NCBI GenBank assembly: GCA_903828975.1
Contig: CAIKOD010000166.1
Coordinates: 1-64,000 of the forward strand
Direction of reading: 5' to 3'
Length of the DNA stretch: 64,000 nucleotides
DNA from: an uncultured Methanomicrobiales archaeon
GTDB taxonomy: Archaea; Halobacteriota; Methanomicrobia; Methanomicrobiales; Methanospirillaceae
The first letter of the stretch is position 1; the number at the start of each line of letters is the position of its first letter. The position numbers and the translations under genes are program-made. The notes beneath the pieces are model-generated. The model was not told where the DNA came from. It did not search any database and worked only from the letters and a program-made list of their open reading frames with translations. Below are positions 10,588 to 20,697 of this stretch, one piece after another.

Positions 10588-12065
10588 TATTGGATAAGCC
10601 TCCCTGCGTCTGTCAGCATTGTTTCAATGGTGTGGCGGACGCCTTTTATTTTTGAATCGGTAATTTTCTGGTCCCTGTTCAGTTTCTCTCTTGCAAGGGC
10701 AATTGCTTCTGCAGTAGCGGAAGGTGCAGGTCCGCCGGGGTGGTCCCGCATGGCTACACTATCCTCGACTGATAACGCGGATATAACCTGTTTTTCTGTA
10801 AGGCCCCGTTCTGACAGGGTTTTTCCTGTTATCTCCACTGCCGCCACATCGAGAGTCTTTATTTCAAGTGTGCCGTTTCGTACTGCCCTGCCAACAATGC
10901 TGTGGGCTGTCCGGAATGGTATGTTATATTCCCTGACCAGGAGGTCTGCTACGTCTGTAGCAGTGGACATGCCTCTCCCGGCCTCGGTTTTCATACGGGC
11001 GATATCGAACCGGGCGCCCGATATCATGCCGGGCAACAGGTGCAGGCTCGTGGCAGCGTCCCTTGCCCCTCTCCAGAGGTGCGGGGTCAGCTCCTGGAGG
11101 TCCCGGTTATAACTCATGGGAAGGCCCTTGGTGATTACAAGAGCTGCTGTATATGCTCCTGCGACTGATCCTGCCTTTGCCCTCATTATTTCAGCGGTGT
11201 CCGGATTTTTCTTTTGCGGCATTATTGAACTGGTTGAACAGAACTGGTCATCGAGGCTGACAAAGCCGGTGAACGAAGAACTCCAGAGAACCAGCTCTTC
11301 ACAAAGCCTGCTCACGGTTGCCATCATAATTGAAAGGTCAGAGAGGACTTCCAGAGCAAAATCCCGGGTTGCAACTGCATCCATGGTATTCATGATGATC
11401 CCGTCAAATCCGAGCAGCCTGGCGGTATAGTCGCGATCTATCCGGTACCCCGATGATGCAAATGCAGCAGCACCAAGGGGGGACTGGTTGACCCGTGCAT
11501 ACGCCTCGTGCAACCGGTCAAAATCGCGTGAAAAAGCCTGTTCGTAGGCAAGGAGATGGTGGGCAAGAGTCGTTGGCTGGGCATGCTGGAAGTGGGTGAA
11601 CCCTGGCATAAATGAATCACGATGTTGTTGTGCGCATCCTAAAAGGACTTCCCGGAGTTTAACTAGTGAACCCATCTGTCCGAGTAGTTCATCCCTTAGG
11701 TGGAGCCGGATACAGGCCGCAACCTCATCATTTCTTGAGCGCCCGATATGGAGTCTTCCACCTGCCCCTTCACCTGCAGCAGCAATCAGCACTGATTCGA
11801 TACCCGCATGGATATCCTCAAAATGATCAGAAAAGGCTTCTTCAGGTACTCCGGTACCATGCATGCCGAGGAGCACCCGCATGATGGCAACGGCGTTGTC
11901 ATGATCAATCACGCCCTGCCTTTTCAGCATCAGGAGATGCGCTATATCCACGAGCAAATCTGCCTCTGCAATACTCCGGTCCGCATCCATTGAGGAAAGG
12001 AACTGTTTAATCCCCGGTACCCTTTCGCCCGACAGGCGGCCACGTCTGACTACATCTTCCTGCAT
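10587..12065 (-). CDS. argH: Argininosuccinate lyase
   Basis: HIGRSRNDEVA, GFTHFQHAQPTT, SSIMPQKKNPD motifs. Confidence 0.97.
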   Translation of the reverse strand: MQEDVVRRGRLSGERVPGIKQFLSSMDADRSIAEADLLVDIAHLLMLKRQGVIDHDNAVAIMRVLLGMHGTGVPEEAFSDHFEDIHAGIESVLIAAAGEGAGGRLHIGRSRNDEVAACIRLHLRDELLGQMGSLVKLREVLLGCAQQHRDSFMPGFTHFQHAQPTTLAHHLLAYEQAFSRDFDRLHEAYARVNQSPLGAAAFASSGYRIDRDYTARLLGFDGIIMNTMDAVATRDFALEVLSDLSIMMATVSRLCEELVLWSSSFTGFVSLDDQFCSTSSIMPQKKNPDTAEIMRAKAGSVAGAYTAALVITKGLPMSYNRDLQELTPHLWRGARDAATSLHLLPGMISGARFDIARMKTEAGRGMSTATDVADLLVREYNIPFRTAHSIVGRAVRNGTLEIKTLDVAAVEITGKTLSERGLTEKQVISALSVEDSVAMRDHPGGPAPSATAEAIALAREKLNRDQKITDSKIKGVRHTIETMLTDAGRLIQ

Positions 12066-12108
12066 CGACTGTAATCACTCCTGTTGATAAATTGGCCGCC
12101 GGATGAGA

Positions 12109-12642
12109 TTAAAGCCACGCTTTTTTAGAGGCAAGCTCGATCGCCCGCTGGACCGATTCCTTTGGAATTATCGTTGCCACCGGGATATGGACGAGCTGTT
12201 CAATGACACTGCTGACGATGGGGGCGCAGACTATCGCAATTGCACCTTCCCGTTCAGCCCTGACTGCTGACACAATCGCATCTTCCATGGTATGCACAGG
12301 GTATTCACGTATATTGACACGGTGGCCTTCGACATCAGCGATCCGTTCTACTACAATATCGAGTACCGGGCGTGCCGCAATGAGACCGATAAATTCTTCC
12401 TCGCTATGCCGGTAATACCGCCGCAATGCACGGACAATCGCCCGCAATGTTGAAAGGTTCGGAGACCGTTTGCCATGAAGGATTTTATAGAGGGAACTTT
12501 GGGCAATGCCACTTTCAAGCGATAGCTCACGGATCGTAATTCTCAAATCCTTTCGGAGAATATCATTAAGAGCGACCACAAACTCTTCATCTGATAACAG
12601 GGCCGCCCGCATGAGCTTGTCTACAGGGTCCATCTGTACCAT
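12109..12642 (-). CDS. HTH (XRE-like) transcriptional regulator
   Basis: ITIRELSLESGIAQSSLYKILHGKRSPNLSTLRAIVRAL; divergent from ABC transporter operon. Confidence 0.85.
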   Translation of the reverse strand: MVQMDPVDKLMRAALLSDEEFVVALNDILRKDLRITIRELSLESGIAQSSLYKILHGKRSPNLSTLRAIVRALRRYYRHSEEEFIGLIAARPVLDIVVERIADVEGHRVNIREYPVHTMEDAIVSAVRAEREGAIAIVCAPIVSSVIEQLVHIPVATIIPKESVQRAIELASKKAWL

Positions 12643-12843
12643 AATGGTGATACAATAAGGATAAATGATTATAATAATATTCGTTTTGTGCCAATAATAG
12701 TTTTAAAGACACATCTTACAATGGACATTTATAATATCCTGACTATCCAATAGTAAAGTATCACACGAACAATAGATACAATAGTATCAATATTTTATCC
12801 TTAAAATGAATCTATAAATATTGACAGACCGACATCTTATCAT

Positions 12844-14097
12844 ATGAAAAAGATTGCTTCCGCCATTGTTGTCTGCATCGCTCTTGCAATGATACTATTC
12901 GTAGCAGGATGTTTACAACCAACAACTCCCCCTACCCCGGTTACCCCCCAGGTAACCACCCCTGCCGTTGCAGGGACGACTGAAGTTGATGTAATGTATG
13001 CGGGGGGTGTCGGGCCGATGCCAGTCCTGCTATCGACAAACCAGATAGATGGCTATATCGCATGGCAACCGTACGTCTCCGTTGCCACTGAATCAGGTAT
13101 CGGGCAACTTGTCACCTATACTAAGGATTTCCCACCGGTGCCCGAATGGAACAATCACCCCTGTTGTGTGCTTACAGCAAGGAATGACCTGGTGGCCGGC
13201 AACCCTGACTTCGTAAATGCGATGGCCGCCCAGACAATCCTTGCTGACCAGTGGATAACCGATCATCCAGATATGGCTGCAGCCGACCTGTCAGAATGGC
13301 TGATTGGTAATGACACTATCAAATTCGGAAACCAGTCTGTACCCGCAATGAGCGTTATGAAGAGCGCGATCCCCTCGGTAAAATATACGACTGAACCTAC
13401 GCCTGAATGGATAAACGGGACGAAAAATTTCGTCAATGCCCAGATTAGTCTCGGGTATGTTACCGGGAGCCTGAAGAACACAAGTGCTGCAGATATGGAT
13501 GCAACCCTGTTTGACTTTGGTCCGTACCGTGCTTCGAAGAAAATGATCGCCGACAAGAAGATCGTTACTCCTGCAAAGGTAAACAAGCAGATTGGAATAG
13601 GTTACCTCAAGGGAGACATGCATGGCGGCGCGCTTATCATCGCGGTCAAGGAATGGAAATACTTCAATGAAACGTACGGCATCGCAATCAAGCCGAGAGA
13701 TCCGACTGCCTCGAAACCGGAGATATGTGACCTCATCGTCAACGGGGTCCCGGTTGCCGAACTGAAGCTGGTTTCAGCCGATGCCGGTCCGCAACTGATG
13801 CAGATGGAGGCAACCGATATTATCGGAATGGGCTACGCCGGTGTCCCCCCTGCAATCGGGTCAATTGACAAAGGTTCACCGGTTAAGATACTCATGCCAA
13901 TAAATACGGAAGGCTCAGGGCTTGTCGCAACGAAAGGGTCACCTGCCCTTGACTGGAACAGTTTCATCAAATATGCAGGAGAGCGCTCAGCAAGCGGGAA
14001 ACCGTTGAAAATTGCGGCACCTGCAAAAGGATCAATCCAGGATGTAATGCTGCAATACTCCCTGAAATACAGCGGTGTGACAATAAAATTTGTCTGA
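12844..14097 (+). CDS. ABC transporter substrate-binding lipoprotein (SsuA/NMT1-like) with apparently permuted domain order
   Basis: Lipobox FVAGC; QIDGYIAWQPYV and NHPCCVLTARNDLV precede GYLKGDMHGGALIIAVKEW, GYAGVPPAIGS, INTEGSGLV, KGSIQDVMLQYSL. Confidence 0.88.
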   Translation: MKKIASAIVVCIALAMILFVAGCLQPTTPPTPVTPQVTTPAVAGTTEVDVMYAGGVGPMPVLLSTNQIDGYIAWQPYVSVATESGIGQLVTYTKDFPPVPEWNNHPCCVLTARNDLVAGNPDFVNAMAAQTILADQWITDHPDMAAADLSEWLIGNDTIKFGNQSVPAMSVMKSAIPSVKYTTEPTPEWINGTKNFVNAQISLGYVTGSLKNTSAADMDATLFDFGPYRASKKMIADKKIVTPAKVNKQIGIGYLKGDMHGGALIIAVKEWKYFNETYGIAIKPRDPTASKPEICDLIVNGVPVAELKLVSADAGPQLMQMEATDIIGMGYAGVPPAIGSIDKGSPVKILMPINTEGSGLVATKGSPALDWNSFIKYAGERSASGKPLKIAAPAKGSIQDVMLQYSLKYSGVTIKFV

Positions 14098-14286
14098 ACC
14101 CCACCTTTTTTTCGAGGGATTCTGCATAATGAAAACACTTCTTTCAAATGTTATACCCGGTATCTGAAGGTAAAGATGGGAGAGGGTATGATCCTTACCC
14201 GTCGAAATGCAGCACATTAATTAACCCTGCCCGTTTCCTGACCTCAGTGAAAGAAGGTTCATCTTGCCTTAGGGAGAAATAATACC

Positions 14287-15096
14287 ATGCAAATGCCCCC
14301 CGATAAACCACAATGGTGGCATGGGATCCTTTCAAAATCCCTCCTTTTAAAAATTGCACTCCCCATCATCATCATCATCAGCTGGGAAGTGCTCTCGATA
14401 CTCATCGATAACCCATTCATACTCCCTTCGATCGAATCGGTCCTGCTCGTGCTGTCCAAACCTTTTGCTGATATCCTTGGAAGCGGGAGTCTCATCGGTA
14501 ATGCAATGATCAGCCTTGGGAGAGTTTTAATCGGGTTTTTTGTTGCTGCGGTGCTCGCAATCCCCCTTGGTATAGGAATGGCCCGGAACGAAAAACTCCA
14601 TGATTTTTTTGATTCCACGGTACAGGTATTCCGGCCTATCCCCCCGCTTGCGTGGGTCCCGCTTGCCCTTGCATGGTTCAGGATTGGCCTTGTTTCAATG
14701 GTCTTTATCATTGCAATCGGTGCATTTTTCCCCATCCTCCTTAATACGCTCGACGGGATGAAAAGCATAAAAAAGACCTGGATCGAAGCCGCCCACACGC
14801 TCGGTGCGAAAGAACGGCAGATCCTGGCCAACGTCGTCCTCCCCGGAGCAGCACCAACTATATGGACCGGCCTCCGGGTCGGGTTCGGTATTGCATGGAT
14901 GTGTGTCGTTGCTGCCGAGATGATGCCCGGTACCAATTCAGGAATCGGGTATCTCATTATCACTTCCTACAACTGGGGGCAGGTGCAGGTAATCATTGCG
15001 GGTATTATCGTTATAGGGGTTATCGGGCTTGGAATTGATTATCTTTTCAAAGTCGTTGAGAAAAAGAAATTTATGTGGAGGGAGCTCGACCGATGA
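14287..15096 (+). CDS. ABC transporter permease (SsuC/TauC-like)
   Basis: PPLAWVPLALAWFRIG and EAAHTLGAKERQILANVVLPGAAPTIWTGLRVGFG (EAA loop). Confidence 0.95.
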   Translation: MQMPPDKPQWWHGILSKSLLLKIALPIIIIISWEVLSILIDNPFILPSIESVLLVLSKPFADILGSGSLIGNAMISLGRVLIGFFVAAVLAIPLGIGMARNEKLHDFFDSTVQVFRPIPPLAWVPLALAWFRIGLVSMVFIIAIGAFFPILLNTLDGMKSIKKTWIEAAHTLGAKERQILANVVLPGAAPTIWTGLRVGFGIAWMCVVAAEMMPGTNSGIGYLIITSYNWGQVQVIIAGIIVIGVIGLGIDYLFKVVEKKKFMWRELDR

Positions 15097-15848
15097 CACT
15101 CATTGTTGAAAATATCAGCAAAGAATTTGAACAGCGTGGTGTCCGATCAGCTGCACTCGTGTCTATTAATCTCGATGTAAAGGAGAAAGAGTTCACCTGC
15201 GTCCTTGGGCCGTCAGGGTGTGGGAAGACAACGCTGCTCCGTATCATAGCCGGTCTTGAGAAAGCAACTACCGGGAGGGTCATGATAGGCGGAGAGCTGG
15301 TCACCGGCCCTTCATCGCGTATGGCGATGATTTTCCAGGACTACTCGCTGTTTCCCTGGCGCACGGTCATTGACAATATCGCGTTTGGTCTCGAGATGAA
15401 GGGAGTCGGTGAAGAAGAACGTCTTGACGTGGCAGCCCATTATCTCGACCTTATCGGTCTGAATGGGTTTGGGGAGAATTTTCCCTACGAGCTCTCGGGT
15501 GGTATGCGCCAGCGCGTTGCCGTGGCACGGGCACTTGCAATTGACCCTTCTGTACTGCTGATGGACGAGCCGTTCGGTGCGCTCGATGCCCAGACCAGGA
15601 ACATGCTTCAGAAGCAATTACTTGAAATCTGGGACAAAACGAAAAAAACAGTCCTTTTCGTGACGCACAGCGTGGACGAGGCAGTATTTATGGCTGACCG
15701 AATTGTCGTGCTTACCAGCAGACCTGGAACGGTAAAAGAAGTCGTTACTATCGATCTTCCAAGACCCCGCGACCGGACAAGCCAGGACTTTGCGAAGGTC
15801 CGCCGTTATGTGCTTGGGCTAATCGATGAACAGCAGTCCACCCAGTAA
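15075..15848 (+). CDS. ABC transporter ATP-binding protein (SsuB/TauB-like)
   Basis: GPSGCGKTTLLR, LSGGMRQRVAVARAL, LLMDEPFGALD. Confidence 0.97.
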   Translation: MEGARPMTLIVENISKEFEQRGVRSAALVSINLDVKEKEFTCVLGPSGCGKTTLLRIIAGLEKATTGRVMIGGELVTGPSSRMAMIFQDYSLFPWRTVIDNIAFGLEMKGVGEEERLDVAAHYLDLIGLNGFGENFPYELSGGMRQRVAVARALAIDPSVLLMDEPFGALDAQTRNMLQKQLLEIWDKTKKTVLFVTHSVDEAVFMADRIVVLTSRPGTVKEVVTIDLPRPRDRTSQDFAKVRRYVLGLIDEQQSTQ

Positions 15849-15908
15849 GATTTAATAGCAAATATCTCCTTTTTATAAAGAACGAATAGATCGAAGGAGT
15901 TCTGAGCC

Positions 15909-16436
15909 ATGGTAAGAAAACCGGGAAAGATGTATAGGAATATTTCAAAGAAGGCATATACCCGCCGAAAATACATGGGCGGTGTGCCGGGAAGTAAAAT
16001 TGTCCAGTTCGAAATGGGAAATCTTTCATCTGATTTCCCACTCGAGGCCCACCTTGTTGTAACCGAAAGCTGCCAGATCAGGCATACAGCACTTGAAGCG
16101 GCCCGTATCGCAATAAACAGGCGCCTGATGAAAGAACTCGGAAGAATGAACTTCCACTTTAAAATCCGTGTATACCCACACCACGTGCTCCGCGAAAACA
16201 AGCAGGCAACAGGTGCAGGTGCAGACAGGGTATCAGAAGGTATGAGGCTTTCCTTTGGAAAACCCGTAGGGACTGCTGCGCGCGTAGAATCGAAGCAGAA
16301 AGTGTTCACGGTGTATACGACCCCCCAGTACTTGGAAAAGGTGAAGGATGCACTCCGGCACGGAGGTCACAAGCTCCCGTCTCCTTCGTATATCATCATC
16401 GACCAGAAACTGGTCATTAATGAATCATCAGAATAG
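15909..16436 (+). CDS. rpl10e: 50S ribosomal protein L10e (uL16 family)
   Basis: [38 protein letters not shown]. Confidence 0.96.
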   Translation: MVRKPGKMYRNISKKAYTRRKYMGGVPGSKIVQFEMGNLSSDFPLEAHLVVTESCQIRHTALEAARIAINRRLMKELGRMNFHFKIRVYPHHVLRENKQATGAGADRVSEGMRLSFGKPVGTAARVESKQKVFTVYTTPQYLEKVKDALRHGGHKLPSPSYIIIDQKLVINESSE

Positions 16437-16445
16437 ATAGCACAC

Positions 16446-16452
16446 TTTTTTT
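16446..16452 (+). terminator. Oligo-T terminator after rpl10e
   Basis: T7 tract 10 nt after the stop codon. Confidence 0.35.
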
Positions 16453-16679
16453 AACCAACTTTTTAAGACTATCATTCATGAACGTCTTTTTTCATTCAAT
16501 GGTCCCTTGTGATCAGGGTCCTTTTCAGATTTCAATACAATCAGGACGCAGGATCTGAATAACTACAGCAGCCTGCACCGGAAACAAACTGAACACAGAC
16601 TGCGGGCTGGAAGGTTACCCTTGTTTGCTTGTTATGGCAGTCTTGAACGGCAGGTCAAATTCGATGGATGAAATTTTTC

Positions 16680-16995
16680 CGGCTTTGTTGAAACACACAT
16701 GAACGGGATGTTCACACCCGACCCATGAAATAACCACGTTCAAAATCTCTTCATATTGGTGGCCGTTCAGGCATTTTAATGGGAAACCCTGCGTGTTTAG
16801 AAAAAGGAATGGGAAATACATAGACAGGAGGGGGTTTCACCCCCGACCTGTCCCACCTCCGACAAGATATCCTCCCAGCTGGGTTCAACTGCAGTATTCA
16901 TGAAAATTTCAGAAATTAAAAGGTCATCCTCTATCCCAACCGGGGTCGCCAAAGCAGCGGGGTGGAACCCCGGGAGCGTGGGCAAATTTGGGAAT
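16680..16995. repeat. Dispersed intergenic repeat with module B inverted relative to module A
   Basis: ttcacacccgacccatgaaataaccacgttcaaaatctcttcatattggtggcc as at 60.2 kb, followed by the reverse complement of the 60.3-60.5 kb module. Confidence 0.75.
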
Positions 16996-17318
16996 GCCCT
17001 CATCCTCAAGATGGATTTGAGAACTTGTCAACAGAGCTATTTTTTTTACTTGTTTTTTAAGGAGATCATTACCTGGAAAAATAATCGAAAACGAATGGAT
17101 CTGGGAGATGTATGAATAGTACCCCAACTGTTTCACCTTCCCGGGGATTACAGGTAACCGTGATCAACTCATGGTGTTACAATCCGGGTAATCAGCCTTC
17201 CGTGGTTCTAAAACAGAGTCTCTCTCTCGGAAACCTGCTAATAAGAACCTTGCATGTTCCGTAATTCATAAACTAGTTATTTAAGGATAACGAATATGCC
17301 TAATATAATCTGGTATAT

Positions 17319-19097
17319 GTGGAGTTAAAAGCGAAAAGGGGAATTTCTATGATATCTGTTTTGCTCGTGGATGATGATCCTGCCCTGTTGGAAATTACCC
17401 GTATCTATCTTACGAAGAACAAGGAGATGGTGATAGATACGGCCCGGTCTGCGGGAGAAGCGCAGGATAAATTGAGGGGAAAAAAATTTGATGTAATTGT
17501 TTCGGATTATGATATGCCCGTGATGACGGGTATCGAATTCCTGACATCACTCAGGTCATCAGGGGATCTTACACCCTTCATCATCTTCACCGGAAAGGGG
17601 CAGGAGCAGGTGGCGATGGAAGCGATCAATAATGGTGCCGATTTCTACCTTATACGTGCAGGAGACCCGAAAAATGAGTTTATTGCTCTTACCCACAAGA
17701 TGCGGAAGGCAGTCGAGCAGCGGCAGGCAGATGTAGCGATTAAGGAATCGGAGGAACGACTGCGGAAACTTCTCTATTCTCTCCCGTCCGGTGTCCTGGT
17801 CATTGATGCAGAGACTCACATTGTATTGCAGGCAAACCCGGCAGCACTTCTCATGATGGGAGCAAAAGAACAGGATATCACAGGAAAGTCCTGCTTCGGT
17901 GTCGTGTGCCCGACCGAGGAAGGTCAATGCCCGATAACTGATCTAGGACAGAAATTCGACAGTATCGAACGATTGCTCATACGAAATGATGGAACCGGAA
18001 TACCGGTGATCAAGAGCGTTGCCCGGATCAAGCTCGGAAAACGCCCCGTCCTTGTAGAGAGCTTCATAGACCTCTCTGAACAGAAGAAAGTGGAGCGCGA
18101 ACTCCACGAGAGCAAGGAGAAATACCGGACACTGGTTGAAGAGATCCATGACCTGATCTGGTTGACCGATGCGAAAGGCCGGTTTAAGTATGTAAGTCCC
18201 CGTAGTTTCACCCTGCTTGGATATCACCCGGAAGAAATGATTGGCCACATGCCCTCTGAATTTGTCTCGTTCGAGGATGCTAATTATATAAGGGATATTT
18301 TTGCAAAAAATTTTAAAGAGCATAAAGAACTTCACCTGATCGAGACCCATACCCGCCGGAAGGATGGCACGGTCGTGGTCCTTGAATCAAGTGCTATTCC
18401 GTATTATTCTAAAAATAGTGCCCTCCTCGGGTACCGTTGTGTAAGCCGTGATATAACGGAAATCAAAAAAGGGGAGGAGGTACGGGCCCTGCTTGCTGCG
18501 ATTGTGACCTCTTCGGACGATGCGGTGATCAGCGAGAACTTGCAGCACATGATTACTACCTGGAACCAGGGTGCTGAGCGTATATTTGGATATTCCAGGG
18601 AAGAAATGATCGGCACGATCTCTCACTCAATTGTACCGGACGAGGAAATGGGTGCCCTCCATGATATAATCCACGAGGTTGTCAGCGGGAAGCATGTTGA
18701 GCATTTTAACACATTCAGGATTAAAAAAGACCGGACCCATGTAGAAATATCCCTTTCACTCTCCCCAATCCTGAACCACCGGGGCTCTATCGTTGGGATC
18801 GCCACGATAGCGAGGGACCTGACAAAACAACGTGAGACCGAGCGAGCCCTCCTTGCCTACATCACCGAGACTGCCATGCGGTTAAAGAACCCCGTTGAAT
18901 TGATTGGGGACCGCCTTACCGACATCAGGGAGCAGATCCAGGCAGGTGATGTGACACCTGACGAGCTGGCCCTCCAGCTCCAGATCCAGATTAAAAATAC
19001 CGAACAAATTGTATCGAACCTGCGTGAACTGAACATGGCAATCTCCACGGGTTTTACATCCATATCCGAAGCATACCAGAAATACCTGAAACGATAG
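17319..19097 (+). CDS. Response-regulator receiver plus PAS multi-sensor protein with degenerate HisKA-like C-terminus and no HATPase
   Basis: SVLLVDDDPALLEITRIYL...VIVSDYDMPVMTGIEFL; PAS blocks; C-term AYITETAMRLKNPVELIGDRL. Confidence 0.88.
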   Translation: MELKAKRGISMISVLLVDDDPALLEITRIYLTKNKEMVIDTARSAGEAQDKLRGKKFDVIVSDYDMPVMTGIEFLTSLRSSGDLTPFIIFTGKGQEQVAMEAINNGADFYLIRAGDPKNEFIALTHKMRKAVEQRQADVAIKESEERLRKLLYSLPSGVLVIDAETHIVLQANPAALLMMGAKEQDITGKSCFGVVCPTEEGQCPITDLGQKFDSIERLLIRNDGTGIPVIKSVARIKLGKRPVLVESFIDLSEQKKVERELHESKEKYRTLVEEIHDLIWLTDAKGRFKYVSPRSFTLLGYHPEEMIGHMPSEFVSFEDANYIRDIFAKNFKEHKELHLIETHTRRKDGTVVVLESSAIPYYSKNSALLGYRCVSRDITEIKKGEEVRALLAAIVTSSDDAVISENLQHMITTWNQGAERIFGYSREEMIGTISHSIVPDEEMGALHDIIHEVVSGKHVEHFNTFRIKKDRTHVEISLSLSPILNHRGSIVGIATIARDLTKQRETERALLAYITETAMRLKNPVELIGDRLTDIREQIQAGDVTPDELALQLQIQIKNTEQIVSNLRELNMAISTGFTSISEAYQKYLKR

Positions 19098-19104
19098 TGC
19101 AAAC

Positions 19105-19665
19105 ATGGGATTTTCTGCCGAAACGCTGAACGAGAACCGGATCGTACTGCTCCTTGCGGACTCACGCAGGCTGAAGCAGACGAATACCGCGGTGATCAAG
19201 GAGCTGACGAGCAATGGCTACAGCGTAATGCTTATCTCTGTCACGCTCCCGAACATCGTTATCCGGCGGACGTACGAAGTGGCAGGAATTGACATGACGA
19301 AAGTGTTTGTCGTCGATGCTGTTACCAAATACTCTGGTGGCCCGACAGTCCTTGATGACCCACATTGCAGGTATATCTCAAACCCGGGCAACCTGACCGA
19401 TATCGGCATAGTCATTACCGAGGGTCTCAAAACCCTTCCGGGAGAAAAGAAGTGCCTTTTCCTGGATGATATTTCAACAATGCTCCTCTATTCCCCGTCG
19501 GTCACGATATCAAAGTTTATCCATTTTATCACGAACAAGCTCCGGTTATTCGATGTCGCCGGCGTATTTCTCGCTGTCGAGAAAGGACTTGACCCTGCCC
19601 TGCTCACCCAGATCTCAACATTTGCTGATTTGGTGGAGTCACTGGGAGAGGGGGAAGGGGCGTGA
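19105..19665 (+). CDS. KaiC/RecA-like protein lacking a P-loop
   Basis: Paralog of 39090-39659: NLTDIGIVITEGL, LFLDDISTMLLYSPSVTISKFIHFITNKLRL. Confidence 0.75.
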   Translation: MGFSAETLNENRIVLLLADSRRLKQTNTAVIKELTSNGYSVMLISVTLPNIVIRRTYEVAGIDMTKVFVVDAVTKYSGGPTVLDDPHCRYISNPGNLTDIGIVITEGLKTLPGEKKCLFLDDISTMLLYSPSVTISKFIHFITNKLRLFDVAGVFLAVEKGLDPALLTQISTFADLVESLGEGEGA

Positions 19666-19743
19666 AATCAGGATAATGATTGGCTGTGGCTGTGAACTTT
19701 TTTTAGGAAAAGGTTTTTAAATTATAAACTATAGTTTATAGTT

Positions 19744-20046
19744 ATGCCTAAAGGAGTCCGGGAGATCCATGTACCGGATAGTAAAAACCCTCATACTTCT
19801 GCCGAATCTCTAGAGCGCAAGAAGGTTCACCTAACAATTCCCCGGACCACCATCCAGATCAGCAATCTGACAAAAAAGACCCTTGAGCAGGTCAAAGAGA
19901 TGGAACACCTGGAAACCTACGACGATGCCATCAATTTCCTTTTTAGAGAACGAAGAAAGAATTTACCTTCGACTTTCGGGTGTATGCCCGATAATGGGTC
20001 GTTCGAGCGGGAAGAGGAGGATGATCCCTATCGCTTACCTTCTTGA
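19744..20046 (+). CDS. Putative VapB-like antitoxin
   Basis: 100 aa ORF overlapping a PIN toxin gene; LTKKTLEQVKEMEHLETYDDAINFLFRE. Confidence 0.65.
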   Translation: MPKGVREIHVPDSKNPHTSAESLERKKVHLTIPRTTIQISNLTKKTLEQVKEMEHLETYDDAINFLFRERRKNLPSTFGCMPDNGSFEREEEDDPYRLPS

Positions 20047-20404
20047 TACATGGGTATGGATTGCGCATTTTGAAGGCAAGTCCCAGAAAGCACGTCATTA
20101 TATTGAAGGTATGGAGAACCTCTGCGTGTCAGCAATTACCATTGCGGAAGTCTCACAAAAATATTCCAGCCATGGCGGGAACATGGTTGAATCCCGGATT
20201 AACGATATACTCCGAGGATCTCCCATGATACCCGTTGACAGGAAGATCGCAACGTTGGCGGGGATGTTACGTCATACGGAGATACAGGGAGGTATAGCTG
20301 ATGCCATCATCCTTGCCACTGCAAGGATTGGGCACCACACGATTGTGACTGGCGATCAGCACTTCCAGAATTTACCTGATGTCGTGTTTATCGGGGACAC
20401 CTGA
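20021..20404 (+). CDS. PIN-domain toxin (VapC-like)
   Basis: AYLLDTWVWIAHFEG...ITIAEVSQKY...GIADAIILATA...VTGDQHF acidic residues in PIN spacing. Confidence 0.85.
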   Translation: MIPIAYLLDTWVWIAHFEGKSQKARHYIEGMENLCVSAITIAEVSQKYSSHGGNMVESRINDILRGSPMIPVDRKIATLAGMLRHTEIQGGIADAIILATARIGHHTIVTGDQHFQNLPDVVFIGDT

Positions 20405-20697
20405 TACAGGAAGCCCTGTGGTCTTTATTCCTTCCGGGTAATCCGTGCTGTTTTGCTCTTGTCATGTTACCGGCCAACACGGTCCGTTCAAACCGCTGTG
20501 GTGTTTTCCTGAACACTCAAAAGACCGGTTGTAAACCGATATTATAAGAAATCTATAATTTAACACACGGCCGCAAATGAACGAGGGTTATCTAAAAATC
20601 TGATAAACAGGGCTGGAAATGATGTGTTTATTAGAATTAAGAATTCCAGGTTCGCCGTTTAATAAACTGTTTTTTGTAACAAGCCAGTTACAATTCA

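Noticed and set aside
16797-17009. Minus-strand ORF containing PGFHPAALATPVGIEDDL
   Set aside because: Lies entirely within the inverted module of the intergenic repeat; looks like translation of repeat DNA rather than a protein.
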